Positions 1 to 7,791 of a DNA stretch of 64,000 nt are shown here, in pieces. The position numbers and the translations under genes were made by a program. The stretch's first letter is position 1; each line of letters begins with the position of its first letter. This DNA comes from JAOUEA01 sp040882605 (lineage in GTDB: Bacteria; Actinomycetota; UBA4738; HRBIN12): positions 58,267-122,266 of the forward strand of contig JBBEAY010000034.1 in the NCBI GenBank assembly GCA_040882605.1, written 5' to 3'. A model generated the notes under the pieces. That model did not search any database. It saw nothing but the letters and a program-made list of their open reading frames with translations, and was not told the origin of the DNA.

Positions 1-205
1 TCTGTTTGCACACCTCGAGGCCGTCCATGCCCGGAAGCATGAGGTCGAGCACCACGAGGTCGGGGTGCTCCTCGGCATGCTGTGCGATCGCTTCGGGCCC
101 GTCGAGCGCCACGAGCACGCGGTAGCCCTCGGACTCGAGCCGCGCACGGACGGCCTCGGCGATGGCTTCCTCGTCGTCGACGACGAGCACGGTCTGCTGA
201 CTCAC
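1..205 (-). CDS. Response regulator receiver domain, 3' end outside window
   Basis: This is the N-terminal 68 codons of a two-component response regulator; the gene continues beyond the left edge, so any output domain cannot be seen. The translation reads VLVVDDEE near the N-terminus (acidic pocket), then DLVVLDLMLPGMDG, whose first Asp of LDLM is the expected phosphorylation site. The start is the GTG at 203-205: the ATG two bases further upstream runs straight into a stop, and a TACGAT hexamer lies 6 nt before the GTG, so the mRNA is probably leaderless. Being monocistronic at this end, it is separate from the rseP operon. An OmpR-type regulator is likely from the motif style, but this is inference. 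Confidence 0.85.
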   Translation of the reverse strand, partial: MSQQTVLVVDDEEAIAEAVRARLESEGYRVLVALDGPEAIAQHAEEHPDLVVLDLMLPGMDGLEVCKQ

Positions 206-211
206 ATCACA

Positions 212-217
212 ATCGTA
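212..217 (-). promoter_or_regulatory. -10-like element of the response regulator gene
   Basis: TACGAT on the minus strand, 6 nt upstream of the GTG start; no Shine-Dalgarno sequence. Same arrangement as many other genes here (leaderless class). No -35 box seen. Confidence 0.5.
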
Positions 218-306
218 GCCGTGAGGTGTGGCGGGCAGGTTCGCGGTGGTGTTGAGAAATCGTGGTGCCCGTTCGCGCGCAACGCATCCGCGAACACGCG
301 GACCAG

Positions 307-1461
307 CTACGGAAGGACGATCGGTTTCGTCACGTCGAGCACGATCGTTGCGCCCACGAACAGCACGAAGAACGCCATGACGGCTGCCGAGATCGGGATC
401 AGCGTGCGCATGTCGACCGCCTTGCCGCGCACCTTCTCGATCAGCAGGGTGGCCAGGTGCCCTCCGTCGAATGGGGGCAGCGGCAACAGGTTGATCAGCC
501 CCACGAAAACGGTCACGAACCCGAATAGGAAGAGCAGGTTTGCGACCGCGCCCGACTCTCCGCTGATCACCCCGACCTGTTGACTGATGCCGACGATGCT
601 GGCCGCGTCGTCGGGTCCGCGCTCTTCCTCGTTGAACAGCAAACCAAAGACCCGGCCGACGCCCTGGGGACCGAACACGCGCGCGACCTGGTGCCGCGTT
701 TCCTCGACCGAGTACGCGACGTACCTGATGCCCCCGACCAAGGCCGACCCTACACCCAGAGGCTGAGGGTCGTACACCGGCGGGCCAACGATGACGCCCA
801 TACGCCCTCGGATCTCTCCATCGACATCCGCGAGCTCGGGCACGACCGACAGCGCAACCCGCTCACCGCCTCGATCCACGACGATCTCGAGCGGCTCGCC
901 CGGACGGTCTTCGACCTGCGCAGTGACGATCTCGCTGAGCTGTTCAGACGTAGGTTCGTCGACCCCTCCGAGCCGCACGATGCGATCGCCCGCCAAGATG
1001 CCCGCAGCCACGGCGGGCGACTCGTCGCCGTTCATCGTGAGCTCGACGCCGTCGATCACGAGGGGCGTGAGCGGCGCGCTGCGCGGATCGCCGAAGACCG
1101 CCAGCCAGATCGCGAAGATCACCGCGGCGACCACGAAGTGGGTCGCGGGCCCGGCGAAGATGGTGATCGCGCGCTGCCAGATGGGCTTCGAGCCGTAGAG
1201 CCGCGGCGTGTCCTCGGGCGGGTTCTCCTCGAACGGGTTCATGCCGGCGATCTTCACGTATCCGCCGATGAAGATCGGTTTGACGCCGTACTCGAGCTCA
1301 CCCTTGCGCCTGGACCAGATCTTCCTCGGGCCGAAGCCGACGAAGTACTCAGTGACCTTCATGCCGAACATCCGCGCGCAGATGAAGTGGCCCAGCTCGT
1401 GGATCGCGATGATCACTGTGAGGAAGGGCAGGAAGATGAGGGCGCCGATGAGCAGATCCAT
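307..1461 (-). CDS. rseP: RIP zinc metalloprotease (site-2 protease family)
   Basis: Membrane-embedded zinc metalloprotease that cleaves anti-sigma factors or other single-pass proteins within the membrane. The 384-residue product starts with a hydrophobic helix carrying the HELGH zinc motif at about residues 21-25. A PDZ domain follows around 120-220, and the C-terminal membrane part has the PPFDGGH motif that supplies the third zinc ligand. I chose the ATG at 1461, 12 nt after the dxr stop, because it places HELGH in the first transmembrane helix as in the family; an upstream in-frame start at 1515 would overlap dxr. It follows dxr as in many actinobacteria. Confidence 0.95.
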   Translation of the reverse strand: MDLLIGALIFLPFLTVIIAIHELGHFICARMFGMKVTEYFVGFGPRKIWSRRKGELEYGVKPIFIGGYVKIAGMNPFEENPPEDTPRLYGSKPIWQRAITIFAGPATHFVVAAVIFAIWLAVFGDPRSAPLTPLVIDGVELTMNGDESPAVAAGILAGDRIVRLGGVDEPTSEQLSEIVTAQVEDRPGEPLEIVVDRGGERVALSVVPELADVDGEIRGRMGVIVGPPVYDPQPLGVGSALVGGIRYVAYSVEETRHQVARVFGPQGVGRVFGLLFNEEERGPDDAASIVGISQQVGVISGESGAVANLLFLFGFVTVFVGLINLLPLPPFDGGHLATLLIEKVRGKAVDMRTLIPISAAVMAFFVLFVGATIVLDVTKPIVLP

Positions 1462-1472
1462 AGGGGGAAGAG

Positions 1473-2630
1473 CTACCGTTCCTCGATGATCTCGGCGGCG
1501 CGCTGGCGCGCCCATGTGTCTGCGCGTTCGATGCTGACGATCGAGACCACCGAGGCGGGCTCGTGCTCGTCGACCACGGTCTGTACCAGCTCGACGATGC
1601 GGGTGAGCGCGATCTTGCCCTCGAGGAAGGCCATGACCGCCACCTCGTTGGCCGCGTTCATCACCGCCGGGAAGGTCGAGCCCAAGCCGCCGACGCGGTA
1701 CGCGAGGTCGACCGCGGGGAACGCCTCACGGTCGACCGGTTCGAAGTTGAGCGGACGCTCGGTGAGCGGCACGGGCTCGACGCCCGTCGGCAGACGCTCG
1801 GGCCAGGCGAGCGCGAGCTGGATCGGCAGACGCATGTCGGGAGTGGCCATCTCGGCCCGGATGCTTCCATCTCGGAACTCGGCCATGGCGTGCACGATGC
1901 CCTCGGGGTGTATCAGCACGTGGATCGAGGAGTACTCGAGGTCGAACAGATAGTGCGCCTCGATCACCTCGAGGCCCTTGTTCATGAGGGTCGCCGAGTC
2001 GATCGTGATCTTCGGCCCCATCGACCACACCGGGTGCTGCAGGGCTTCCTTCACGCTCGCCCGAGTGAGCTCGTTGCGGGTCCAGCCGCGGAACGGTCCA
2101 CCCGAGCCGGTGAGCACTACGCGCTTGATGTCCTCACGCCGCTCCCCTCGCATCGCCATCGCAAGCGCGGCATGCTCGGAGTCGACGGGCAGCAATCGCT
2201 CGGGCTCACCCTTGATCAGGTCGGTCACGAGCTCGCCTCCGACCACGAGGCTCTCCTTGTTGGCCAGCGCGAGCGTCTTTCCCGATTGCAGCACCGCGAG
2301 CGTGGGAGCGAGCCCCGCGGAACCCACCAGGGCGTTCAGCACCATGTCGGCTTCGGTCTCATCCGCGAGCCGCTCGGCGGCGTCGGGCCCCTCGATGATC
2401 TCGACGCCTGGCACGGTGCCGATCTTCTGTTTCACGTCGCCCGCCGCGGTCTCGTCGGCGATCGCAACGACCGGAGGCAGGAACTCCCGGATCTGGCCCA
2501 CCAGCAGCTCGAGGTTCGCACCCGCAGCCGACAGGCCGACCACCTTGAACCGATCGGGGTGATGGCGCACCACGTCGAGCGCCTGCGTGCCGACCGACCC
2601 CGTGGACCCGAGGATCGTCAACGATCTCAT
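1473..2630 (-). CDS. dxr: 1-deoxy-D-xylulose 5-phosphate reductoisomerase
   Basis: NADPH-dependent conversion of DXP to 2-C-methyl-D-erythritol 4-phosphate, the committing step of the MEP isoprenoid pathway, in the cytosol. The 385-residue protein begins MRSLTILGSTGSVG, the Rossmann dinucleotide motif. It carries LANKES, and the active-site block KITIDSATLMNKGLEVIEAH. An open frame extends further upstream but has no homology there. The ATG at 2630 has a TAGGCT hexamer 7 nt before it and no Shine-Dalgarno, so dxr probably has its own leaderless promoter in addition to read-through from cdsA. Confidence 0.97.
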   Translation of the reverse strand: MRSLTILGSTGSVGTQALDVVRHHPDRFKVVGLSAAGANLELLVGQIREFLPPVVAIADETAAGDVKQKIGTVPGVEIIEGPDAAERLADETEADMVLNALVGSAGLAPTLAVLQSGKTLALANKESLVVGGELVTDLIKGEPERLLPVDSEHAALAMAMRGERREDIKRVVLTGSGGPFRGWTRNELTRASVKEALQHPVWSMGPKITIDSATLMNKGLEVIEAHYLFDLEYSSIHVLIHPEGIVHAMAEFRDGSIRAEMATPDMRLPIQLALAWPERLPTGVEPVPLTERPLNFEPVDREAFPAVDLAYRVGGLGSTFPAVMNAANEVAVMAFLEGKIALTRIVELVQTVVDEHEPASVVSIVSIERADTWARQRAAEIIEER

Positions 2631-2637
2631 GGGTTCA

Positions 2638-2643
2638 AGCCTA
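2638..2643 (-). promoter_or_regulatory. -10-like element of dxr
   Basis: TAGGCT on the minus strand, 7 nt before the dxr ATG, within the 65-nt cdsA-dxr gap; leaderless class. Confidence 0.5.
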
Positions 2644-2695
2644 CCCCGAGCCCGGCGGAACGCTCGGAACGGGCGAAGGCGGAGTGCCGGCAGGC

Positions 2696-4438
2696 TCAGA
2701 CGATGATGATGCGATACAGGAAGAACGCGGCAGGCGCCACGAACAACACCGAGTCGATGCGATCGAGCACCCCGCCGTGACCGGGCAAGATGCTTCCCAT
2801 GTCCTTGATGCCCATATCGCGCTTCACCAGCGACTCGGCCAGGTCGCCGAAGGTCGCCGCGGCGGCGACCACCAGCCCGAGCAGCAACGCCTCGATCTGC
2901 TGAGCCTCGAACGGAGCGACGAACGAGGTCACGAGCGTGACCGCGACCACGACGGTGACGAGCGAACCGACGATGACGCCCTCGACTGACTTGTTCGGAC
3001 TCACCGTCGGCGCAAGCGGCCGTTCGAAGAACTGCCCGCCCCACACCGACCCCGAGAGGAAAGCGGCCGTGTCGTAGACGAACGTCAGACCGATCACGCT
3101 CAACACGAGCGATACACCGCTCTCACCCTCGAGCAGCACCAGCAGGTAGCTGCCGAGCAGCGGTACCCAAGCCATGTTCACCACGGTGAGGCCGATGTTG
3201 GCGGTGACGTCCTTACGCCCGGTCGAAGGCCCGGACATGAACCACAGGAACGTGGCTGCCACGCCCAGGGCGAACATCGCGAGCACGGCGCTCTCACCCC
3301 GGAAGTACGCGGCGGCGAGCATCAGCGCCCCGGCGATAAGACCCACGGCGGTCGCGGGCTGTCGGTGATGCTTGACCATGACCCCGAACAGCTCTCCCTG
3401 GGCCAGCAGCACGATCGCGGCCGCGAGCAGCCCGAACAACCAGTCGCCGATCAGCAGAGCGGCGAGCGCTGCGATCGCGAGGATGCCGCCTGTCAGGAAC
3501 GCCGCCGGTACGTCGCGCTCGTCGGGCGCCGGACCTCGGCGATCGACCTCGAGCGCTCCGGGTTCCTGCCAGCTCGGGCCTCCAAGCCCTTCGGCGCCGA
3601 CCATGACCGTCTCGTGCTCGGGCTCCGGCTCGGCCAGGTCGGAGAGGATGTCGTGCTCCACCTCGTCGGGCCCGAGCTCACCGAGCATCGCACCGCCCGC
3701 CCCGGGCGCCACCGCCGATCCGTCGTCCCAGCCCACCGAGCCACCGACCTGCGCCTGCTCAGGTTCCTCGTCGGTTCCGGCCGTGTCCACCGAAGGCGAA
3801 AGGTAGCCCGAGGACCCGGTCTGATCATCGGGAGACTCGACGTCGCCCATCAGCTCGTCGATCGTCGCGATGGGGGCCGTCTCGGTGCCCAGATCGTCCT
3901 CACCTACCAGCGTCGCCTCCGCATACTCACCGTCGTCGTCGGCCACGATCTCCCACCCCGTCTCGCTCTCGGGCTCATCTACGTCATCGCCTCGCGCGAA
4001 CAGACCGGCTTGTCCCGGGACCGGCTCGACGGACCCGGGGATCTGGTCCTCGTCGATGACGTCACCGACCTCGACGACATACTCCGACCCTTCTTCCTCG
4101 GACCCATTGTCGGCATCGAGCTCGTCGTCGACGTCGATGCCCTCGATCGTCTCGAGCACGGTCGTGTCGTACCAATCCTCATCGTCGATCTCTTCACCCT
4201 CGAGATCGCCTGCTTGGTCGCGTGCTTGGTCACCGTCACCGCCACCGGCCTCGGTCTGCGGGGGCTGGGTAACCGGCATGGACGCGGGATCGTTGGTCCT
4301 CACGGAGACGTGCTCCTCGCTGGGGGTCTCTCGAGAACCGGCCGAAGCGGGCTCGTCCCATTCCACGTCCTTGATGGGCGCGAAGAACTTGTCGAGATCC
4401 TCGAACAGGTCGTCGCCATCGCTCTTGTCGCCCGCCAC
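2696..4438 (-). CDS. cdsA: Phosphatidate cytidylyltransferase with long acidic N-terminal extension
   Basis: CDP-diacylglycerol synthase: CTP plus phosphatidate gives CDP-diacylglycerol, the precursor of phosphatidylglycerol, cardiolipin and phosphatidylinositol, at the membrane. Only the C-terminal ~270 of 580 residues are the enzyme: several transmembrane helices from about residue 310, then the family signature with SLVKRDMGIKDMGS and LPGHGGVLDRID near the end. Residues 1 to about 305 are hydrophilic and very rich in Asp and Glu, with no recognisable domain, roughly doubling the usual length. The GTG start (4436-4438) shares one base with the frr stop (TAGTG), so translation is coupled to frr. 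That coupling argues the extension really is translated. Confidence 0.93.
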   Translation of the reverse strand: MAGDKSDGDDLFEDLDKFFAPIKDVEWDEPASAGSRETPSEEHVSVRTNDPASMPVTQPPQTEAGGGDGDQARDQAGDLEGEEIDDEDWYDTTVLETIEGIDVDDELDADNGSEEEGSEYVVEVGDVIDEDQIPGSVEPVPGQAGLFARGDDVDEPESETGWEIVADDDGEYAEATLVGEDDLGTETAPIATIDELMGDVESPDDQTGSSGYLSPSVDTAGTDEEPEQAQVGGSVGWDDGSAVAPGAGGAMLGELGPDEVEHDILSDLAEPEPEHETVMVGAEGLGGPSWQEPGALEVDRRGPAPDERDVPAAFLTGGILAIAALAALLIGDWLFGLLAAAIVLLAQGELFGVMVKHHRQPATAVGLIAGALMLAAAYFRGESAVLAMFALGVAATFLWFMSGPSTGRKDVTANIGLTVVNMAWVPLLGSYLLVLLEGESGVSLVLSVIGLTFVYDTAAFLSGSVWGGQFFERPLAPTVSPNKSVEGVIVGSLVTVVVAVTLVTSFVAPFEAQQIEALLLGLVVAAAATFGDLAESLVKRDMGIKDMGSILPGHGGVLDRIDSVLFVAPAAFFLYRIIIV

Positions 4439-4998
4439 TAGACCTCCATGAGCTCCTGCTCCTTGTGGCTCTGGATCTCATCGATCCCGGCCACGTGCCG
4501 ATCGGTCAGCTTCTGGAGCTCCTTCTCGCCTCGCACCAAGTCATCTTGGGAGATGCCGCCCTCACGCTCAAGCTTCTCCATATCTTCCTTGGCGTGGCGC
4601 CGAACGTTACGAACGGCCACCCTGCCCTCCTCGGCGCGCGTATGCACCTGTTTCACGAGATCCCTGCGGCGCTCCTCGGTGAGCGACGGGAACGAGAGCC
4701 GGATCACCTGTCCGTCGTTCGACGGCGTGATGCCGAGGTCGCTGGACTGGATCGCCTTCTCGATCGCCCCGATCGCGCCCCTGTCGAACGGCTGCACGAC
4801 GAGCAAGCGGGGTTCCGGCACGTTCACCGATGCGAGCTGGTTGAGCGGGACCGGAGTGCCGTAATACTCCACGGTCACCCGGTTCAGCACGGCCGGGGTC
4901 GCACGACCGGTCCGGACCGCGGAGAGCTCGTCCTTGAGATGCGTGACGGCTTGTTCCATCTTGTGCTCGGCGTCCTTCAGGCTGGAATCGATCGTCAT
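4438..4998 (-). CDS. frr: Ribosome recycling factor
   Basis: Releases the 50S subunit from post-termination complexes together with EF-G. The 186-residue product has full family length and the characteristic sequence ELSAVRTGRATPAVLNRV near the N-terminus, then PFDRGAIGAIEKAI and the long C-terminal helix of the three-helix bundle. It sits between pyrH (10-nt gap) and cdsA (1-nt overlap) in the usual actinobacterial order. Confidence 0.98.
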   Translation of the reverse strand: MTIDSSLKDAEHKMEQAVTHLKDELSAVRTGRATPAVLNRVTVEYYGTPVPLNQLASVNVPEPRLLVVQPFDRGAIGAIEKAIQSSDLGITPSNDGQVIRLSFPSLTEERRRDLVKQVHTRAEEGRVAVRNVRRHAKEDMEKLEREGGISQDDLVRGEKELQKLTDRHVAGIDEIQSHKEQELMEV

Positions 4999-5007
4999 CG
5001 GACTCCT

Positions 5008-5739
5008 TCAGTGCACGAGGGTGCCGATAGGCTCGCCGTTCACCACGCGCCTGATATTGCCCTCTTCGCGCAGGTTGAAGACGATGATCGGCAGCTTGTT
5101 CTCCATGCACAGTGAGATCGCGGTGGCGTCCATCACTTGGTAGCCCTCTTTGAGCACCTCGACGTATTCGATCTCATCGAAGCGCTCGGCCGAGGCGTCG
5201 AGCACCGGGTCGGCGGTGTAGACGCCATCGACCTTCGTGCCCTTGAGCAGCGCGTCGGCGCCGATCTCGAGCGCGCGTTGCGCGGCACAGGTGTCGGTCG
5301 AGAAGTACGGCACACCGAGGCCGGCCGCGAAGATCACCACACGGCCCTTCTCGAGGTGTCGACGAGCGCGCAGCGGGATGAACGGCTCCGCGAGTTGGGT
5401 CATCGAGATGGCTGTCTGCACCCTCGTCGTGACGTGGATCTTCTCGAGCGCGTCCTGCAAGGCCAGCGCGTTCATCACCGTGGCGAGCATGCCCATGTAG
5501 TCGGCGCGGTTGCGATCGATGCCCGGCGCCTGACGGCCACGCCAGATGTTGCCACCGCCCACCACCACGGCGGTCTGTACGCCGAGATCGACCACCTCGG
5601 CGAGCTGCCGGGCGACCAGCGCGGTCGCTTCGGTGTTGATGCCGGACTCGGCACCGGCGGGAGCGAAGGCCTCACCGGAGAGCTTCAACAGCACGCGCCC
5701 GTACTGGGCCCGCGGTGTGCCTCCGTCCTCCTCGGCCAT
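5008..5739 (-). CDS. pyrH: UMP kinase
   Basis: Phosphorylates UMP to UDP in pyrimidine nucleotide synthesis; a hexameric amino-acid-kinase-fold enzyme. The 243-residue protein shows GRVLLKLSGEAF at the N-terminus, VVGGGNIWRG for phosphate binding, and GTKVDGVYTADP in the nucleotide-binding part. The start is ATG at 5739, preceded by a purine-rich Shine-Dalgarno (AAGGAAGG). That Shine-Dalgarno belongs to the tandem repeat array filling the space up to tsf. Confidence 0.98.
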   Translation of the reverse strand: MAEEDGGTPRAQYGRVLLKLSGEAFAPAGAESGINTEATALVARQLAEVVDLGVQTAVVVGGGNIWRGRQAPGIDRNRADYMGMLATVMNALALQDALEKIHVTTRVQTAISMTQLAEPFIPLRARRHLEKGRVVIFAAGLGVPYFSTDTCAAQRALEIGADALLKGTKVDGVYTADPVLDASAERFDEIEYVEVLKEGYQVMDATAISLCMENKLPIIVFNLREEGNIRRVVNGEPIGTLVH

Positions 5740-5743
5740 ACAC

Positions 5744-5981
5744 CCTTCCTTCTCGCGGCCCTACCGCTTCGCTGCTTGAGGGCCTTCCTTCTCGCGGCCC
5801 TACCGCTTCGCTGCTTGAGGGCCTTCCTTCTCGCGGCNNNNNNNNNNNNNNNNNNNNNNNNNNNNNNNNNNNNNNNNNNNNNNNNNNNNNNNNNNNNNNN
5901 NNNNNNNNNNNNNNNNNNNNNNNNNNNNNNNNNNNNNCCTACCGCTTCGCTGCTTGAGGGCCTTCCTTCTTGCTCTGTCGT
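5744..5981 (-). repeat. Tandem 39-bp hairpin repeats upstream of pyrH, array interrupted by assembly gap
   Basis: Two complete identical 39-bp units (5744-5782, 5783-5821) and a third broken at 5837 precede the gap. The tail of a further unit and a diverged unit follow it (5938 to about 5981). Each unit holds a hairpin core with perfect arms GGCCCT and AGGGCC. It also holds a purine-rich stretch that reads GAGAAGGAAGG on the minus strand, the same sequence as the pyrH Shine-Dalgarno. The core matches the dispersed repeat found near smc, rsmD and recG. Confidence 0.9.
5838..5937. other. Assembly gap of 100 N
   Basis: Exactly 100 Ns inside the 39-bp tandem array. The round number is a scaffolding convention, so the true repeat copy number is unknown. 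Confidence 0.99.
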
Positions 5982-5994
5982 TGCGCTGCTGACC

Positions 5995-6633
5995 TTACGC
6001 CTCGTCGATGCCCGATGCTGCCTCCTCGGAGGCCTCACCGAGCTTGAACCGCGTGAAGCGCCGAACGGCGATGCGCTCGCCGACCTTCGCCGACGTCTCG
6101 TCGAGGAGCTGCTGCACGGTCTTCGAGTCGTCCTTCACGTAGGGCTGCTCGAGCAGCACGACGCCCTTCATGTACGCGTTGAGCTTGCCCTCGACGATCT
6201 TGTCGATGATGTTGTCGGGCTTGCCGGCTTCCTTGGCCTGCACCTCTGCGATGTGGCGCTCCTGGTCGAGCTCGGTCTGGGGCACCTCCTCACGGGCGAG
6301 GAACCTCGGCGCAGATGGGCTCGCGATGTGCAGCGCGACGTCCTTCACGAGCCGCTTGAAGTCGTCGGTCTTGGCCACGAAGTCGGTCTCACAGTTGACC
6401 TCTACGAGCACACCGACGGTGTTGTTGAAGTGGACGTAGGCGTCGACGAGCCCCTGATTGGCAGAGCGGCCCGCGCGCTTGGCGACCGATGCCAGGCCCT
6501 TCTCACGCAACAGTTCGACCGCCCGGTCGAATTCGCCGCCGGACTCGATCAGCGCCCTCTTGCAGTCCATCATGCCCGCGCCGGTCGCGTCGCGAAGCTG
6601 CTTAACCTCGGTAGCAGTCGGAGAAGCGCTCAT
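5995..6633 (-). CDS. tsf: Translation elongation factor Ts, short form
   Basis: Guanine nucleotide exchange factor for EF-Tu. The product is 212 residues, shorter than the ~275 of most actinobacteria and close to the Thermus type with one core subdomain. It has the N-terminal UBA-like module (KQLRDATGAGMMDCKRAL) and the TDFVAKTDDF block that contacts EF-Tu. The ATG at 6633 overlaps the rpsB stop (ATGA), so the two are translationally coupled. Confidence 0.97.
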   Translation of the reverse strand: MSASPTATEVKQLRDATGAGMMDCKRALIESGGEFDRAVELLREKGLASVAKRAGRSANQGLVDAYVHFNNTVGVLVEVNCETDFVAKTDDFKRLVKDVALHIASPSAPRFLAREEVPQTELDQERHIAEVQAKEAGKPDNIIDKIVEGKLNAYMKGVVLLEQPYVKDDSKTVQQLLDETSAKVGERIAVRRFTRFKLGEASEEAASGIDEA

Positions 6634-7640
6634 GCCCCCTCCTCTACCTTCGCCCCAGCTCCAGCGACGGCCCCGACCGCATCGACGACGACCGGCTCAT
6701 CTCCATCAGCCGCCCCCCCATCGCTCGCACCCTCGGTGGGTTCAGCCGCAGCAGGATCCTCGGCCGCAGCAGGATCCTCGGCCGCAGCAGGAGCCTCGGG
6801 GGCGTCGGGCTCGAAGACGGTGCTCTTCGCGATCGCGGCAGCGTCCTCGGGCGACGGGGTCTCTGACTCCTCGACCCGCGCGGGAGCGGCGGTCGACTTC
6901 GGACCGGCAGACGGACCCGGCCGGGCCGGCTGTGCGGCGGCCGCGGGCTCGTCCTTGGCCATGCCGTAGCCCTCCGCGAGAGCGTCGGCCACCACGCGAG
7001 CCACGAGGCTCACCGCGCGGATCGCGTCGTCGTTGCCCGGGATCGGAAAATCGACCTCGTCTGGATCACAGTTCGTGTCGACGATGGCGATCACCGGGAT
7101 GCCCAGCTTCCTCGCCTCGTTGACCGCGATCTGCTCCTTCTTCGTGTCGATCACGAAGACCGCGTCGGGAAGCCGCTCGAGATCCTGGATGCCGCCCAGG
7201 TTGCGCGTGAGCTTGTCGCGCTCATGGCGCAGGCGGATCGCTTCCTTCTTGGGCAGGTAGTCGAGGGCGCCGGTGCGCTCCATCTCGTGCAGCTCTCGCA
7301 GGCGCAGCAGGCGTTTCGAGATCGTCGTGAAGTTGGTGAGCATGCCGCCGAGCCAACGGTTGTTCACGAACGGCATGCCGATGCGCGTCGCGTGCTCCTG
7401 CACGACTTCCTGGGCCTGCTTCTTGGTGCCGATGAACAGCACGATGCCGCGGCGACGGCCGAGGCCTTGCACGAACTCGTGGGTCTCCTCGAGCCCCGCG
7501 AGGGACTTCTCGAGGTCGATGATGTAGATGCCGGAACGCTCCCCGTACAGGAATCGCTGCATCTTCGGGTTCCACCGGCGAGTCTGGTGGCCGAAGTGCA
7601 CGCCCGCCTCGAGGAGCTCCCGCCTGGTGACGACAGGCAC
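6630..7640 (-). CDS. rpsB: 30S ribosomal protein S2 with acidic C-terminal tail
   Basis: Primary S2 of the small subunit. Residues 1 to about 250 are a normal S2 (RRELLEAGVHFGHQ, RWNPKM, NRWLGGMLTNF, VIDTKKE, GNDDAIR). About 85 further residues form an Ala/Glu/Pro/Asp-rich tail that includes a three-fold repeat encoded by 18-bp tandem DNA repeats. I chose the GTG at 7640 over an upstream in-frame start at 7688, because AAGGAGG lies 6 nt before it and the first residues (VPVVTRRELLEAG) match the family. Confidence 0.96.
   Translation of the reverse strand: MPVVTRRELLEAGVHFGHQTRRWNPKMQRFLYGERSGIYIIDLEKSLAGLEETHEFVQGLGRRRGIVLFIGTKKQAQEVVQEHATRIGMPFVNNRWLGGMLTNFTTISKRLLRLRELHEMERTGALDYLPKKEAIRLRHERDKLTRNLGGIQDLERLPDAVFVIDTKKEQIAVNEARKLGIPVIAIVDTNCDPDEVDFPIPGNDDAIRAVSLVARVVADALAEGYGMAKDEPAAAAQPARPGPSAGPKSTAAPARVEESETPSPEDAAAIAKSTVFEPDAPEAPAAAEDPAAAEDPAAAEPTEGASDGGAADGDEPVVVDAVGAVAGAGAKVEEGA
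6745..6798 (-). repeat. Three 18-bp tandem repeats in the rpsB tail
   Basis: Copies at 6745-6762, 6763-6780 and 6781-6798; the first two are identical and the third has one changed base. They encode the Ala/Glu/Asp/Pro repeat of the S2 tail in frame. Confidence 0.9.
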
Positions 7641-7768
7641 GAAGCCCTCCTTCTCGGTTGTTGTCCTCCGCCCGGATCGTTCCGTCACCGGCCCGCCTTC
7701 GTGAGGCGCGGGACCCCGGCGATGCGGTCCCCGGGCGTGTGAGCTCGGCGCTCAGCGCCGGCCCGGGG
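7641..7768 (-). promoter_or_regulatory. Structured 5' leader of rpsB
   Basis: The putative rpsB-tsf mRNA leader of about 120 nt contains three potential hairpins. They are CGGCG/CGCCG at 7746-7760 (5-nt loop), GGGACC/GGTCCC at 7711-7732 (10-nt loop), and CGCC/GGCG around 7696-7709. The Shine-Dalgarno follows at the 3' end. S2 leaders are known autoregulatory sites in other bacteria; that role here is inference. Confidence 0.4.
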
Positions 7769-7774
7769 AGTCTA
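7769..7774 (-). promoter_or_regulatory. -10-like element of rpsB-tsf
   Basis: TAGACT on the minus strand just after the preceding gene's stop, about 128 nt before the rpsB start. It would start the structured leader. Confidence 0.35.
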
Positions 7775-7791
7775 GCAGCGCGGTCGAGGGC

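Noticed and set aside
580..1953. Plus-strand open frame of about 457 codons
   Set aside because: Antisense to rseP and dxr, which have complete family motifs.
5744..5981. SRP RNA or CRISPR array in the repeat region
   Set aside because: GAAGGAAGG recalls SRP RNA but the conserved GGAAGCAGC loop context is missing; the repeats are contiguous with no spacers, so not CRISPR.
5137..6969. Long plus-strand open frame of about 610 codons through the gap
   Set aside because: It lies antisense to pyrH, tsf and rpsB, crosses the N gap, and its residues are typical of a GC-rich shadow frame.
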